Positions 33,596 through 42,385 are shown, numbered from the stretch's first letter. The stretch is 64,000 nucleotides of DNA from Bacillus badius NBRC 15713 (GCF_001591605.1 NZ_BCVF01000002.1:115299-179298), one strand, 5' to 3'. Numbers and translations are program-made. The notes: generated from the letters alone by a model not told the origin.

Positions 33596-34030
33596 ATGGA
33601 ATTTTATCCTATGCCTTTGTTTGTTAAACTGTCTGTCAGTCACATGGAGAACTCTCTTTCCTGGTATAAAGAGGTTCTTCATTTCAAATCGGTGTTTGAG
33701 TGGCCGGGAAAAGATGGACAGCCTATAATGGCCCACATCCGCGGAAGCAAGTATCAGGACATATTATTAGTATCCGCTCCAGAGCCGCATGATAAGGAAG
33801 CTAACGGGAAGGGAATCGTCTTAAACTTATCGGTGCAAGAGGTAGATGTATATTTCAAAAACGCCAGTCGGGCTCATGCTATCATTATAGAGGGGCCTGT
33901 TGACCGTCCTTGGAACGCCCGTGAGCTGATATTAAAAGATCCGGATGGATACCTAATCACCCTTTCAATGGGGATAAACAGAGAAAAGTCTTTCGATGAT
34001 GTTATAGGTCAAATGCGAAATACATTTTAG
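33596..34030 (+). CDS. VOC (glyoxalase-fold) family protein
   Basis: A 144-residue VOC protein with the paired beta-alpha-beta motifs (SVSHMENSLSWYKEVLHF, and RELILKDPDGYLITL). This family includes glyoxalases, FosB-like resistance enzymes and dioxygenases. The usual metal His near the N-terminus is not evident, so it may be a binding protein. ATG 33596 follows TGGAGGGAAG; a frame opening at 33581 is less likely. Single gene. Confidence 0.8.
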   Translation: MEFYPMPLFVKLSVSHMENSLSWYKEVLHFKSVFEWPGKDGQPIMAHIRGSKYQDILLVSAPEPHDKEANGKGIVLNLSVQEVDVYFKNASRAHAIIIEGPVDRPWNARELILKDPDGYLITLSMGINREKSFDDVIGQMRNTF

Positions 34031-34069
34031 GTTCTAAAAAAGAAGCTATCACAGTATGGAGGTGGCTTA

Positions 34070-34540
34070 GTGAATAAGTGGAAGCAAGAAATTCTCCAGC
34101 ATCAATTAGGTTCGATAGCGTTTGTTCAGTCCTTGCACTCTCTAAGCGAAAAGGATTGGAGAGCTCCGATCAATGAAGGAAAATGGACGGCAGCGGAAAT
34201 TATAGGCCACCTCACACCTTGGGATGAGTTTGTGCTGCAGAAGCGTTTGCCTTATTTGTCCTCAGAATGCGAATTTCCAGAAAGCCCGGACGTTCAAGCA
34301 ATCAATGCACAATCAGCTTCTATGAGCAGGCAACAGCAACAACAAGAGACCATCAGCCGCTTTGTCTCTGTAAGAGAAGCCCTTTATCAAGCCATTGATG
34401 AATTGCCTGATGACGGCTGGGAAGTAAACTACACAATCGGAACCGCCAGTGTATCTTTGTACGAATACTTTAAAGGGCTGGCCGAACATGATCTGCATCA
34501 CTTTGAGCAAATAAAACAGGTCTTGCCTTTAGTGAAGTAA
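34070..34540 (+). CDS. DinB-family (four-helix bundle) protein
   Basis: A 156-residue four-helix protein with the DinB/YfiT metal-site pattern: His48 in EIIGHLTPWDEF and a C-terminal HDLHHFEQI pair of His. DinB-like proteins include bacillithiol S-transferases and damage-induced proteins of unknown role. The start is GTG 34070 after GGAGGTGGC. Follows the VOC gene by 39 bases and may be co-transcribed. Confidence 0.82.
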   Translation: MNKWKQEILQHQLGSIAFVQSLHSLSEKDWRAPINEGKWTAAEIIGHLTPWDEFVLQKRLPYLSSECEFPESPDVQAINAQSASMSRQQQQQETISRFVSVREALYQAIDELPDDGWEVNYTIGTASVSLYEYFKGLAEHDLHHFEQIKQVLPLVK

Positions 34541-34664
34541 CAGGAGCTGCTTAGGCACATAGACTGTGTTCAGCGCTGGCCTCTTTTTTATGAATGGTGC
34601 CCTATCGGCTCACAGGGTATTTTTCATCAATTTCATTTAGAAACAGACGTTCCCATTAGAAAAA

Positions 34665-34673
34665 TGCTATAAT
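34665..34673 (+). promoter_or_regulatory. Extended -10 promoter for the holin-like toxin
   Basis: TGCTATAAT at 34665-34673 is a perfect extended -10, about 73 bases before the toxin start. No good -35 is visible, which extended -10 promoters tolerate. Confidence 0.55.
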
Positions 34674-34745
34674 GAGGACAACAATAGCATAGGTTTTCTC
34701 AAGGGTGGCCGGCACACTCTCCCGGTAGGAGGGAGGTGATGCCAT

Positions 34746-34829
34746 ATGACAGTGTACGAATCATTAATGATTGCGCTTGCGTTTGCAAGTCTCATTGTGT
34801 CCGTTCTGTCGTTCCATAAAAAAGACTAA
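34746..34829 (+). CDS. Holin-like type I toxin peptide (Hol-Tox family)
   Basis: A 27-residue peptide, MTVYESLMIALAFASLIV then SVLSFHKKD: one membrane helix with a short basic tail, matching the putative holin-like toxin (Hol-Tox, TxpA-type) family of Gram-positive bacteria. It has a very strong ribosome site, GGAGGTGAT, partly paired with an upstream CTCCC (34719-34723 with 34731-34735), suggesting translation is held back by structure. Two stable hairpins follow. An antisense RNA antitoxin would be expected on the opposite strand, but no promoter was convincing. Confidence 0.7.
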   Translation: MTVYESLMIALAFASLIVSVLSFHKKD

Positions 34830-34865
34830 AACCGCCCTTGAGATTGGAGGCTCTGGGCGGTTTTA
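34828..34865 (+). terminator. Hairpin directly after the holin-like toxin
   Basis: AAAACCGCCC pairs with GGGCGGTTTT over an 18-base loop, starting at the toxin stop codon. It may stabilise the mRNA, pair with an antitoxin RNA, or terminate weakly. Confidence 0.65.
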
Positions 34866-34915
34866 GCAAATGCCTATAAAGGTGCCGATCCCCAAAAGGG
34901 AACCTGCTATTGGAT

Positions 34916-34953
34916 GACCGTTTTGATGTTCCCGCATCGAAACGGTCTTTTTT
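34916..34953 (+). terminator. Strong terminator of the toxin transcript
   Basis: A 13-bp stem (GACCGTTTTGATG with CATCGAAACGGTC, one mismatch) with a 6-base loop and seven T. The 50 bases between the two hairpins are conserved-looking 3' UTR of a type I toxin. Confidence 0.8.
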
Positions 34954-35141
34954 AAGGTACGTTACTCTATTCTCATTATACCCTATTGATAAAAATTTGA
35001 AAACATTGGATTACGGCTTCAGCTAATTTCAGACTGTCCGATCAGCCTTTATATGCTCTTCCATCGCTTTAATACACGTAAGCTGACGAAGCAGAATCAT
35101 TGAAGAAGAATCTTTTAAAAAAGAAATGGGGGCCACTATAC

Positions 35142-35660
35142 ATGGAAATATATCTTGACAGATTACAGGCGGCAGATGCGGAAGCCTTATATCAATTTGA
35201 GCTTGAAAACAGAGCATTTTTTGAACAAATGGTGCCTGCTCGCGGAGAGGACTACTACATCCCTGAGATGTTTAACAAGAGACATGAGGCTTTACTTGAG
35301 GAACAAGCTCAGGGGGGTTCCTATTTCTACTTAATTAAAGGCAAAGATCATTCCATTTTAGGCAGAATCAATTTAGTAGATATTGATAAATCTCATACAG
35401 CCGCTCATGTCGGTTATAGGGTGGGGCAAAAACATACGGGAAAAGGGATTGCTAATCAAGCATTGAAATTATTAATAGAAACAGTAAAGGCGAAAGGCAT
35501 AAAACAGATTCAAGCGAAAACAACAGCTAATAATATAGCTTCTCAAAAGGTTTTAGAAAAAAACGGATTTAAGAGAATAGCGACCGGCAGCGAAACGTTC
35601 GAAATGAATGGGCAGCAGTTACATTTCATTTATTATGCTTTGACTAGTTTGTCTGGTTAA
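35142..35660 (+). CDS. RimJ/RimL-type GNAT acetyltransferase
   Basis: A 172-residue GNAT of the RimJ/RimL group: acetyl-CoA loop VGQKHTGKGIANQAL, then NNIASQKVLEKNGFKRI. These modify ribosomal protein N-termini, amino acids or antibiotics; substrate unknown. I chose ATG 35142 with ATGGGGG upstream; the frame is open from a TTG 42 bases earlier. Confidence 0.82.
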   Translation: MEIYLDRLQAADAEALYQFELENRAFFEQMVPARGEDYYIPEMFNKRHEALLEEQAQGGSYFYLIKGKDHSILGRINLVDIDKSHTAAHVGYRVGQKHTGKGIANQALKLLIETVKAKGIKQIQAKTTANNIASQKVLEKNGFKRIATGSETFEMNGQQLHFIYYALTSLSG

Positions 35661-35750
35661 ACTAATGAGGCACTATACTGGAAAAAAGATGAAAAACCCT
35701 AAGCAAGCTACAGCTAAAAAGCATCATCAATCAAAGGAGAGGAATGCCAA

Positions 35751-36380
35751 GTGGCCTGGTATTTAGAAAATGTTTATGAGCGGAATAAGGAGTCTCCCTA
35801 TACGTTTTACCTTCCTAGTTTGCATGTTTTGGAGAAGCTGAAGGCGGGAGATTTGGTTAAGTTAATTTTTGCGGCGGAAGAAGTGGCGGAAGACGGGTTT
35901 CATGCAGAAAGAATGTGGGTGGAGATTATCCAAATGAACGGGGAAACGTTCATTGGCAAGCTGGAAAATCAGCCTTGCCGTTTGCCCTTGGAGGCCGGCA
36001 CGGAGATGTCATTCGGCGTGGAAAACATTTGCGATACCGAATATGAGGACCCCGCTGCATCCGACTGGGATATTTATTTTGACACAAAGGTAATTGTAAG
36101 CAGGGATGTCCTCGAAAAAGGCGAATTTAACTTTATGTTAAGAGACGATCCTGCGGAAGAGATGGATTCCGGCTGGTCCATCTTAAGCGGCTATGAAGAG
36201 GATGAATTTCTCAGCGATCCGGAAAACTTTCAAGTTCTTTCCATCGGCGTGATTTTAAATATAGATGATTCTATTTTAGTTTTTATTGAGGAGCCTCCGT
36301 TATGTGCTTATGAAAGAGATGATAGAGGAGACTTTTACCAGATTGAAGATTATAATTGGGATAGCTACTTAAGTAAATGA
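35751..36380 (+). CDS. Imm33/DUF2185 immunity-type protein with DUF2314-like N-terminus
   Basis: A 209-residue acidic soluble protein. The first half (about 25-85: LKAGDLVKLIFA, then MWVEIIQMNGETFIGKLEN) resembles DUF2314; the second (about 110-190: KVIVSRDVLEKGEFNFMLRD, SGWSILSGYEEDEF) matches DUF2185, known as immunity protein Imm33 of polymorphic toxin systems. GTG 35751 follows AAAGGAGAGG. No toxin is adjacent. Confidence 0.7.
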   Translation: MAWYLENVYERNKESPYTFYLPSLHVLEKLKAGDLVKLIFAAEEVAEDGFHAERMWVEIIQMNGETFIGKLENQPCRLPLEAGTEMSFGVENICDTEYEDPAASDWDIYFDTKVIVSRDVLEKGEFNFMLRDDPAEEMDSGWSILSGYEEDEFLSDPENFQVLSIGVILNIDDSILVFIEEPPLCAYERDDRGDFYQIEDYNWDSYLSK

Positions 36381-36413
36381 GGAATTTTCAAGCTGAAACA
36401 AGGGGAGAAGCAA

Positions 36414-37064
36414 ATGAATATTGAACAAATTGAACTTTACATTCCGAATTATGAGGAAAGCTTGTCATTTTATAAACATGTCTTAGCATTTGATTGTGTC
36501 TCAGAAACCGCTGAAACGGCTCATTTCCAAGTTGGAAGCAGCCGTTTCACCTTACATAGAGATGAAGAACATGCCTATTATTATCATTTTGCTTTCAACA
36601 TTCCGCCAAATCTTTTCTCATCGGCCAAGCAATGGATGGCGAAGAAGGTACCGTTGCTGACGGAGGACGGAGCGGATGAAATCTACTTTGATGGAGCAAA
36701 GGCTCATGCTTTTTATTTTGAAGATCCAGCTGGCAACATCGTTGAATACATTGCCAGAACAGAAACAACGCCTGAAGCGGCAGCTGACCAATTTGCTCCG
36801 TGCCATATAGCAGGAGTCAGCGAAATGGGCGTGCCAACCAATGAAACGAAAAAGCAGCTTGATGAACTGCTGGACTTGGCCATTCCCCCGCGCAATAACG
36901 AGCCGCTTTACTATGAAAAGTATCTAAACTTTATGGGGGAGTATGAAGATGGCAATTATCTTATTATCGGCCCTGTAGGAAGAAGGTGGATATTTTCCAA
37001 TAAACCAGGCATCATCGCTCCAGTTATCGTTAAAACAGATAGAGGAACGATCCGGAACTTTTAA
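36414..37064 (+). CDS. VOC (glyoxalase-fold) family protein, two-domain
   Basis: A 216-residue VOC protein. The N-terminal domain shows IEQIELYIPNYEESLSFYKHV and AFYFEDPAGNIVEYIAR; the C-terminal third is a second, diverged VOC-like half. Glu in the EYIAR motif fits a metal site. Role unknown; such proteins are found with resistance genes but also as unassigned enzymes. ATG 36414 follows AGGGGAGAAG. Confidence 0.78.
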   Translation: MNIEQIELYIPNYEESLSFYKHVLAFDCVSETAETAHFQVGSSRFTLHRDEEHAYYYHFAFNIPPNLFSSAKQWMAKKVPLLTEDGADEIYFDGAKAHAFYFEDPAGNIVEYIARTETTPEAAADQFAPCHIAGVSEMGVPTNETKKQLDELLDLAIPPRNNEPLYYEKYLNFMGEYEDGNYLIIGPVGRRWIFSNKPGIIAPVIVKTDRGTIRNF

Positions 37065-37099
37065 TTATGAATCATTGATGATTTACTGTGGAGGCTTAT

Positions 37100-38314
37100 A
37101 TGAGATTTCTAGTGAAGTATAAAGACTTTAAGAATAAGGAGGCAAAAAGTGCCTCGCTGGACCTGCTTGATACTTTCTTAAATGAGCATCTGATCGGCAA
37201 GTTTCACGGAACTGCCTTTGAATGCATTCTCGTGCGATTCATTAACCATCCGCCCAAAACGAGAAAATTAAAACTAAAAACGCTATATAAAACAATGGCT
37301 GAAGTAGAAGTGGCTATGGACTTTACAGACAGCAGAAAATTAAACATGAAGGATTTCCAAACTGCGCTGCTCAAAGTGGAGGAAGCGATCAATAAGGTTC
37401 GCTCAATCGAAAGCCAACCACCTGCGGACTACCACAAAGAGCAGCTTCTTGATGACTATAAAGCGTCTTTAACATTTATCCCTAAGGATCTGAAAGAATT
37501 AAAGGCCTACGCCCAAAAGGAAAAAGAAATTACATTTCATAATCGGATCAAGAGGGCGGATTGCTTCATGTACAGTCGTTCCATAAATCCTCAGCCTTTA
37601 ACTAAAAGGCTTATAGGTGTAAGGGTGGACGGTCCGCCAAACTGCCTGGCGCCCTTTGATTATATCTATTCAGAATTATTTAGCCATTTGCTTAGGAGAG
37701 CGGACATTAAACTGCCCGGCTATGATGAAATTTATGTGAGTATCGGTGAAACGCTCGAGGACGCAAAGCAAGAGATCGCAATAGATGAATGGTGTCAGTA
37801 CACCTATTCCGCCATCGATTTAACTGACTATCACTTGAGGGATCAGGAGGGGAAGGCGCAGCTGGTATTTGACAGCATTTGCGATGGCTTAAGGCTAATA
37901 GCTGATTTTGACCACTTGGAAAAGGCAAAAATAGAAAAGGTTATCCACTTCATACAAGAAAAAGGCACAGATATCGATTTAGTGTACATGTTTAAACAGA
38001 ATAAAAACTATTTAGCGGAGATTATTTACACTATTCCTAAGGATCATCTGACGAAAGCGGAATATAAGCTCCAATTAACAGATTTGCGTTCCAATCAATC
38101 AAAGGTGGTTCCTATCAATTTCATCAACACCTTTTGGGCACCGTACAGCTTTGGACAATTACTCATACAAAAGGAAGAGATCGTCATCAAGGGACGGAAA
38201 AGCATGAGGGCCGAAATCTCGCGGAAAGCGGACAAATTGCCGAATGAATACCGATTTAACATATCAGACATTATGAATCAGGATACGATCAGAAAATCAC
38301 CGAGCCACCCTTGA
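37100..38314 (+). CDS. Hypothetical protein of unrecognised family
   Basis: A 404-residue soluble protein with no signal peptide or membrane segment. Features: a helical N-terminal part (residues 1-110), a charged stretch (KELKAYAQKEKEITFHN), a central mixed region with VRVDGPPNCLAPFDYIYSE (about 175-195), and a C-terminal beta-rich part ending in KSMRAEISRKADKLPNEYR. I do not recognise it. ATG 37100 follows GTGGAGG. The neighbours are immunity-like and VOC genes, so an immunity or resistance role is possible but not shown. Confidence 0.6.
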   Translation: MRFLVKYKDFKNKEAKSASLDLLDTFLNEHLIGKFHGTAFECILVRFINHPPKTRKLKLKTLYKTMAEVEVAMDFTDSRKLNMKDFQTALLKVEEAINKVRSIESQPPADYHKEQLLDDYKASLTFIPKDLKELKAYAQKEKEITFHNRIKRADCFMYSRSINPQPLTKRLIGVRVDGPPNCLAPFDYIYSELFSHLLRRADIKLPGYDEIYVSIGETLEDAKQEIAIDEWCQYTYSAIDLTDYHLRDQEGKAQLVFDSICDGLRLIADFDHLEKAKIEKVIHFIQEKGTDIDLVYMFKQNKNYLAEIIYTIPKDHLTKAEYKLQLTDLRSNQSKVVPINFINTFWAPYSFGQLLIQKEEIVIKGRKSMRAEISRKADKLPNEYRFNISDIMNQDTIRKSPSHP

Positions 38315-38394
38315 ATAAATCATTCAACTTGTTCACTTTCTTGCTTTTGTACCACTTTAGTTCTAAATACCTGTTATCAATTACCTAAAATCTA

Positions 38395-38423
38395 TTGTTT
38401 TATCTTCTTATTTATTGTAATAT
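38395..38423 (+). promoter_or_regulatory. Candidate promoter for the diguanylate cyclase gene
   Basis: TTGTTT at 38395-38400 and TAATAT at 38418-38423 are spaced by 17 bases, in a 278-base gene-free stretch before the GGDEF gene. Moderate match. Confidence 0.4.
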
Positions 38424-38592
38424 AAACGCCTAATGGAAAAAAATATAAGTCTTTCTTTTCTTATGAACAGAAGGAAGCTAAGAGCAGCTTATAGAAATCA
38501 ATTGAAAGCGCTATCAATACCATTTTACCTAAGGGAAAGATGAACCGTTGCAAGTTCATCTTTCAATATACTGCAAAGCAGGAGAACTGATA

Positions 38593-39543
38593 ATGTGGTC
38601 ATTATATTTCTTGGGAGGGTTAGCTGCAGGCAGTCTAATAACAGCCCTTCTCCTTCAGTTAAACAAAAAAAGACAGCAAACAAAAGCGGAAAGTGAACAA
38701 ACCATCTTTCAATTAGTGGAAAGCTCAAAAGACGTCATTTACCATTTTGAAGTGAAGCCTAAATTGCGATTTAAATATATCAGCCCCTCCCTTGACAGAG
38801 TGATGGGGCCAGGAACAATTCAGCAATCCTTTAAAGACGCTTATGCTCCTTTTGAAAAAATCCACCCCGATGACTACGAGAATTTATGCAAGAAAATAAC
38901 AGGGGAGCTGGATTATAATCAAATTCTCCTACAGCGCTGGAAAGATCATACTGGAGCCTACAGGTGGTTTGAAGAATACGCCACCCCTATTTATGACAGC
39001 GAAGAACTGATAGCTGTCCAAGGCATTATGAGGAATATAGACGAGAAAGTAAAGCTGCAGCAGGACTTGGAGTACCGGCTCCATCACGACATTTTAACAG
39101 ATTTATATAACCGGGCCTATCTCGAATCGCTATTCCTCAAATTCGATGAACAAGTTAACGCGCCGGTTGGAATGATCGTGTGCGATCTGGACAACTTAAA
39201 ATCGATTAATGACCATTATGGACATAAAGCAGGAGACGTCCTTATTAAAGCCGCAGCAGAGCTATTGGATCAGCTTTCCTCTCCCGCTGTTACAGTTGCC
39301 CGTATCGGCGGTGACGAGTTTATTCTCTTTGTAACCGGCACAACGGCGGCGGAAATAAATAAATTAGCCAATCACCTGTTAGAGAAGATAAACAGCCATA
39401 ATAACCGCCAGTCTCAGATAAATATTCAACTGTCTGTCGGCACTGCTTTTTCTCCGCACTCCATTGGGCAGATTGCCGAACTATTTTCCGAAGCAGACAA
39501 AAATATGTATCAGAATAAAGGCGAGCGAAAACAGCCAGTGTGA
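38593..39543 (+). CDS. PAS-GGDEF diguanylate cyclase
   Basis: A 316-residue protein: N-terminal membrane segment (about 3-20), a PAS domain (about 35-150, IFQLVESSKDVIYHFEVKP opening and a closing GIMRNIDEKVKLQ), then a GGDEF domain with the intact active motif GGDEF at 239-243 and the metal/GTP region DLDNLKSINDHYGHKAGD. It should make cyclic di-GMP. No inhibitory RxxD site is visible in the usual place. No EAL or PilZ gene is in the window. ATG 38593 follows GCAGGAGAA. Confidence 0.85.
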   Translation: MWSLYFLGGLAAGSLITALLLQLNKKRQQTKAESEQTIFQLVESSKDVIYHFEVKPKLRFKYISPSLDRVMGPGTIQQSFKDAYAPFEKIHPDDYENLCKKITGELDYNQILLQRWKDHTGAYRWFEEYATPIYDSEELIAVQGIMRNIDEKVKLQQDLEYRLHHDILTDLYNRAYLESLFLKFDEQVNAPVGMIVCDLDNLKSINDHYGHKAGDVLIKAAAELLDQLSSPAVTVARIGGDEFILFVTGTTAAEINKLANHLLEKINSHNNRQSQINIQLSVGTAFSPHSIGQIAELFSEADKNMYQNKGERKQPV

Positions 39544-39554
39544 TAAAGGAAACG

Positions 39555-39587
39555 AAAGCCATCGTCTTGAACAGACGATGGCTTTTT
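39555..39587 (+). terminator. Intrinsic terminator
   Basis: A 13-bp perfect stem (AAAGCCATCGTCT with its complement) and T run follow the GGDEF gene. Confidence 0.8.
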
Positions 39588-39625
39588 CATCTGATCTCAG
39601 CTCCGGCTTTGAAAAGGACGGATAG

Positions 39626-40366
39626 TTAAAGTGTCTGGCCGTTGTCAATAACAAATATTTGGCCGGTAACAGAGCCTTGGCTTAACTGAAAAAGAATAGC
39701 CTCTGCGATGTCGTCCGGTGTTGAAATTCTCTGCAACGGCAAATTACCGGCAAGCTCATACATCTTTTCTTCATTCCCTGCCCACCATCTGGTGTCGATG
39801 GCACCAGGAGCAATGCTGTTCACTCGGATATGAGGAGCCAAGGCAATGGCTAATGATCTTGTCATAGCATGAATGGCCGCTTTTGTCGCTGCATAGGGGA
39901 TAGAGGAGCCGATTCCGGTCATTCCTGCCACGCTGCCCATATTAACAATCACACCTGACTGCTGTTTTTTCATATAAGGGACTACAGCTTTCACACAATG
40001 AAACATTCCTTTGACATTTACGCGGAAAAGGGAGTCCCACACTTCATCTGTTACAGCGTCTAAGTCATCCATAACTATCTGAGCTGTCATGCTCGCATTG
40101 TTTACTAAACCATTGATTGTTCCAAAAGAAGCGGCCACATCGGATACTAACTTCTTCACTTCTTGCTCTGCGGCCACGTTTGCTCGATAAGCATGAGCCG
40201 TTCCCCCTAGCTGCATAATCTCGTTGACAACTTCAGCGGCTTCTTTTTCAGACCGGCTGTAATTAATCGCTACTTTGGCTCCTTCCGCTGCCAGCTTCAA
40301 AGCGGTTGCTCTTCCAACGCCCGTGCCGCCCCCAGTGATCAAAACCACTTTATCTCTTAATCTCAT
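39626..40366 (-). CDS. Short-chain dehydrogenase/reductase (FabG-like)
   Basis: A 246-residue SDR with the Rossmann motif TGGGTGVGRA (residues 11-20), NNAS motif, catalytic Ser and Tyr-x-x-x-Lys in YAATKAAIHAM, and a C-terminal DNGQTL. Classical NADP-dependent reductase of the FabG type; substrate unknown. It is divergent from a LysR regulator, with a palindrome between them. Confidence 0.85.
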   Translation of the reverse strand: MRLRDKVVLITGGGTGVGRATALKLAAEGAKVAINYSRSEKEAAEVVNEIMQLGGTAHAYRANVAAEQEVKKLVSDVAASFGTINGLVNNASMTAQIVMDDLDAVTDEVWDSLFRVNVKGMFHCVKAVVPYMKKQQSGVIVNMGSVAGMTGIGSSIPYAATKAAIHAMTRSLAIALAPHIRVNSIAPGAIDTRWWAGNEEKMYELAGNLPLQRISTPDDIAEAILFQLSQGSVTGQIFVIDNGQTL

Positions 40367-40453
40367 CGAACTCCTTCTTTCCTTGTTGGATGAATGCTGC
40401 TTTTATTATATTTTGAAGCACGAGAAGAGTATAATACTTAATAATGAAGCGGG

Positions 40454-40470
40454 TATCATTTTAAATGATA
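40454..40470. promoter_or_regulatory. LysR-type operator candidate
   Basis: TATCATTTTAAATGATA is a perfect 17-base palindrome of T-N11-A type, 21 bases before the LysR start in the divergent SDR/LysR gap. It is a likely autoregulatory and activation site. Confidence 0.6.
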
Positions 40471-40491
40471 TCAATGAAGGGGAGATGACCT

Positions 40492-41331
40492 TTGGAAAGC
40501 CAGGATTTAAGAATGTTTAAACAGGTTGCTGAGCTGCAATCCATCTCTAAAGCCGCTGAAAAGTTAGGCTATGGACAGCCGAACGTCAGTCAGCGAATGA
40601 AGGGGTTGGAGGATGAATTAGGCGTGAAATTATTTACACGCAATAATAGAGGGATCACGCTAACTAAGGAAGGAAGCACCTTACTGGAGTATACTCATCA
40701 AATTATCCTGCTGATGGAGGAGGCAAAATCATTCGTTAATCCCCGAAAATGGAAGGAAACTTTAACAATAGGTGCTCCGCAAACGATTGCTGCCGTAAAA
40801 ATCCCTCAGCTGTTGTCTGCGTTTTTGAAAGAACATCAAAGCATAGAGGTCAAAGCAAGAACCAGTGACAGGCAAAAGCTGCAGGAAATGCTATCCTATG
40901 GGGAACTTGATGGGGCGTTTATCAGCGGAACATATAACCGCTCACAGTTCGAGAGTGTTTACAGTTACACGGAGAAGCCGGTACTCATTTCACCTAAACA
41001 CCATCCGCTAAGAAAGCAGCATGGTCAAACCCTAATTGTCAATAGCGATACAAATTGCCTGTACAGAAAGAAAGTATTGGATTTTTCCAAAGACAGCAAT
41101 TTTTATGAACCGGCGATCCTGGAACTCGATTCGCTCGAATCTATTTTACAGGCAGTTCATGACGGACTCGGCATCAGCATCGTGCCAGCGGATGTAGTCC
41201 ACAGCCGAAAGGAATTACAAGCCCTTCAATCTAAAGAGCTGCCTGAAACCATGAACGTTGATTTTATAATCAAGCAAAGAAAGCAGCAGCCGCAAAGCAT
41301 AAAAAAATTCATTCGCTTTTTACAGAGATGA
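40492..41331 (+). CDS. LysR-family transcriptional regulator
   Basis: A 279-residue LysR protein: winged helix at residues 1-60 (SISKAAEKLGYGQPNVSQRMKGLEDELG), then a type 2 periplasmic-binding-like effector domain. It is divergent from the SDR gene and probably regulates it. The start is TTG 40492 after GGGGAGATG. The effector is unknown. Confidence 0.88.
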   Translation: MESQDLRMFKQVAELQSISKAAEKLGYGQPNVSQRMKGLEDELGVKLFTRNNRGITLTKEGSTLLEYTHQIILLMEEAKSFVNPRKWKETLTIGAPQTIAAVKIPQLLSAFLKEHQSIEVKARTSDRQKLQEMLSYGELDGAFISGTYNRSQFESVYSYTEKPVLISPKHHPLRKQHGQTLIVNSDTNCLYRKKVLDFSKDSNFYEPAILELDSLESILQAVHDGLGISIVPADVVHSRKELQALQSKELPETMNVDFIIKQRKQQPQSIKKFIRFLQR

Positions 41332-41360
41332 CAATTTTCCAATGAATTTTTAAACATAAT

Positions 41361-41405
41361 ATCCTAAACTAGAGTACTCTAAGTACTCAAAGTTTAGGAT
41401 TTTTT
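41361..41405 (+). terminator. Intrinsic terminator with nested stem
   Basis: ATCCTAAACT and AGTTTAGGAT enclose a second perfect stem (GAGTACT, CTA, AGTACTC), followed by T run. It follows the LysR gene and marks the left side of the AT-rich patch. Confidence 0.8.
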
Positions 41406-41482
41406 AATTTCAATACTTTAACTAATGAATATATATATAGGTATTATTTATAGTAGTTAAAGTATTTGATGGTGGTGGGGAA

Positions 41483-42385
41483 ATGAAAGTTCAAAAAGTA
41501 GTTGTGGAGGAAAAACCATATCCATTATACATACTACTAGACAAAAATTTTGAAGTGATAGAACCGGTTAAGATATATATAAAGTACTTAGATAATACAG
41601 GGAAAGCACCAAATACGATTAAAACATACTGTTATCATCTCAAGTTGTTTTATGAATTTATGAGCCAGAGAGGAATTGGATTAGAGGATTTAAAATTCGA
41701 AGAAATGTCAAACTTTGTTGGATGGTTAAGAAATCCAGCGGGGGATGTAAAGGTAATAGATTTACAACCAAAGAAGGCTAAAAGAGAAGAAACATCTGTT
41801 AATGCCATACTTAATGCTGTTACTAGTTTTTTAGAGTATTTAAATCGTACAGGAGATTTTAAAGCTATAGACATGACTAAAGAAGCGAGGGGAAGAAATT
41901 TTAAGGGGTTTCTTCACCATATTTCTAAAGGAAAATCTTATCAAAAAAATATTTTAAAACTTAGGGTCAAAAAAAGCTTGTACAAGTTTTAGATCACGAA
42001 CAAGTTAAAGCAATAATTGATGCGTGTCATACAAAAAGAGATAAGTTACTTATTATGCTTATGTATGAAAGAGGACTTCGCATGGGAGAGGTATTATCCC
42101 TTCGTGTCGAAGATATTTCTACTTGGGATAATCTAATTAATATCACACCAAGAGATCGTAATGAAAACGGGGCTTATATTAAGCTTAGAAAAGAACGAAC
42201 AATCGATGTTAGCAAGGAATTAATGGCTTTATATACCGATTATTTAGTTCATGAATATGGAGAAGATTTAGAGCATGATTATATATTTATAAATCTCAAA
42301 GAATCTTATTTTGGGAAACCTCTAAAATATCAAAGTGTATTAGACCTTATAAGGAATATGAATAGTGTTTTACAAGGGTTTTGGG
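41483..42385 (+). pseudogene. Tyrosine recombinase/integrase remnant, frameshifted and truncated
   Basis: The first frame (41483-41992) gives the N-terminal SAM-like core-binding domain (NTIKTYCYHLKLFYEFM) and stops soon after a run of seven A at about 41970. Restoring one A joins it to the frame VQVLDHEQVKAIIDACHTKRDKLL and then YERGLRMGEVLSLRVEDI (with catalytic Arg of the first motif), to about 42380. The C-terminal HxxR box and Tyr are absent, so the enzyme is dead. The region is visibly AT-rich (17 G+C in the 60 bases 42301-42360). The end of homology at about 42385 is approximate. It is a relic of a mobile element. Confidence 0.85.

Noticed and set aside
38430..38592. Cyclic-di-GMP riboswitch before the diguanylate cyclase
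   Set aside because: Only a short AGCTAAGAGCAGCTTA-type hairpin; none of the conserved riboswitch sequence seen.
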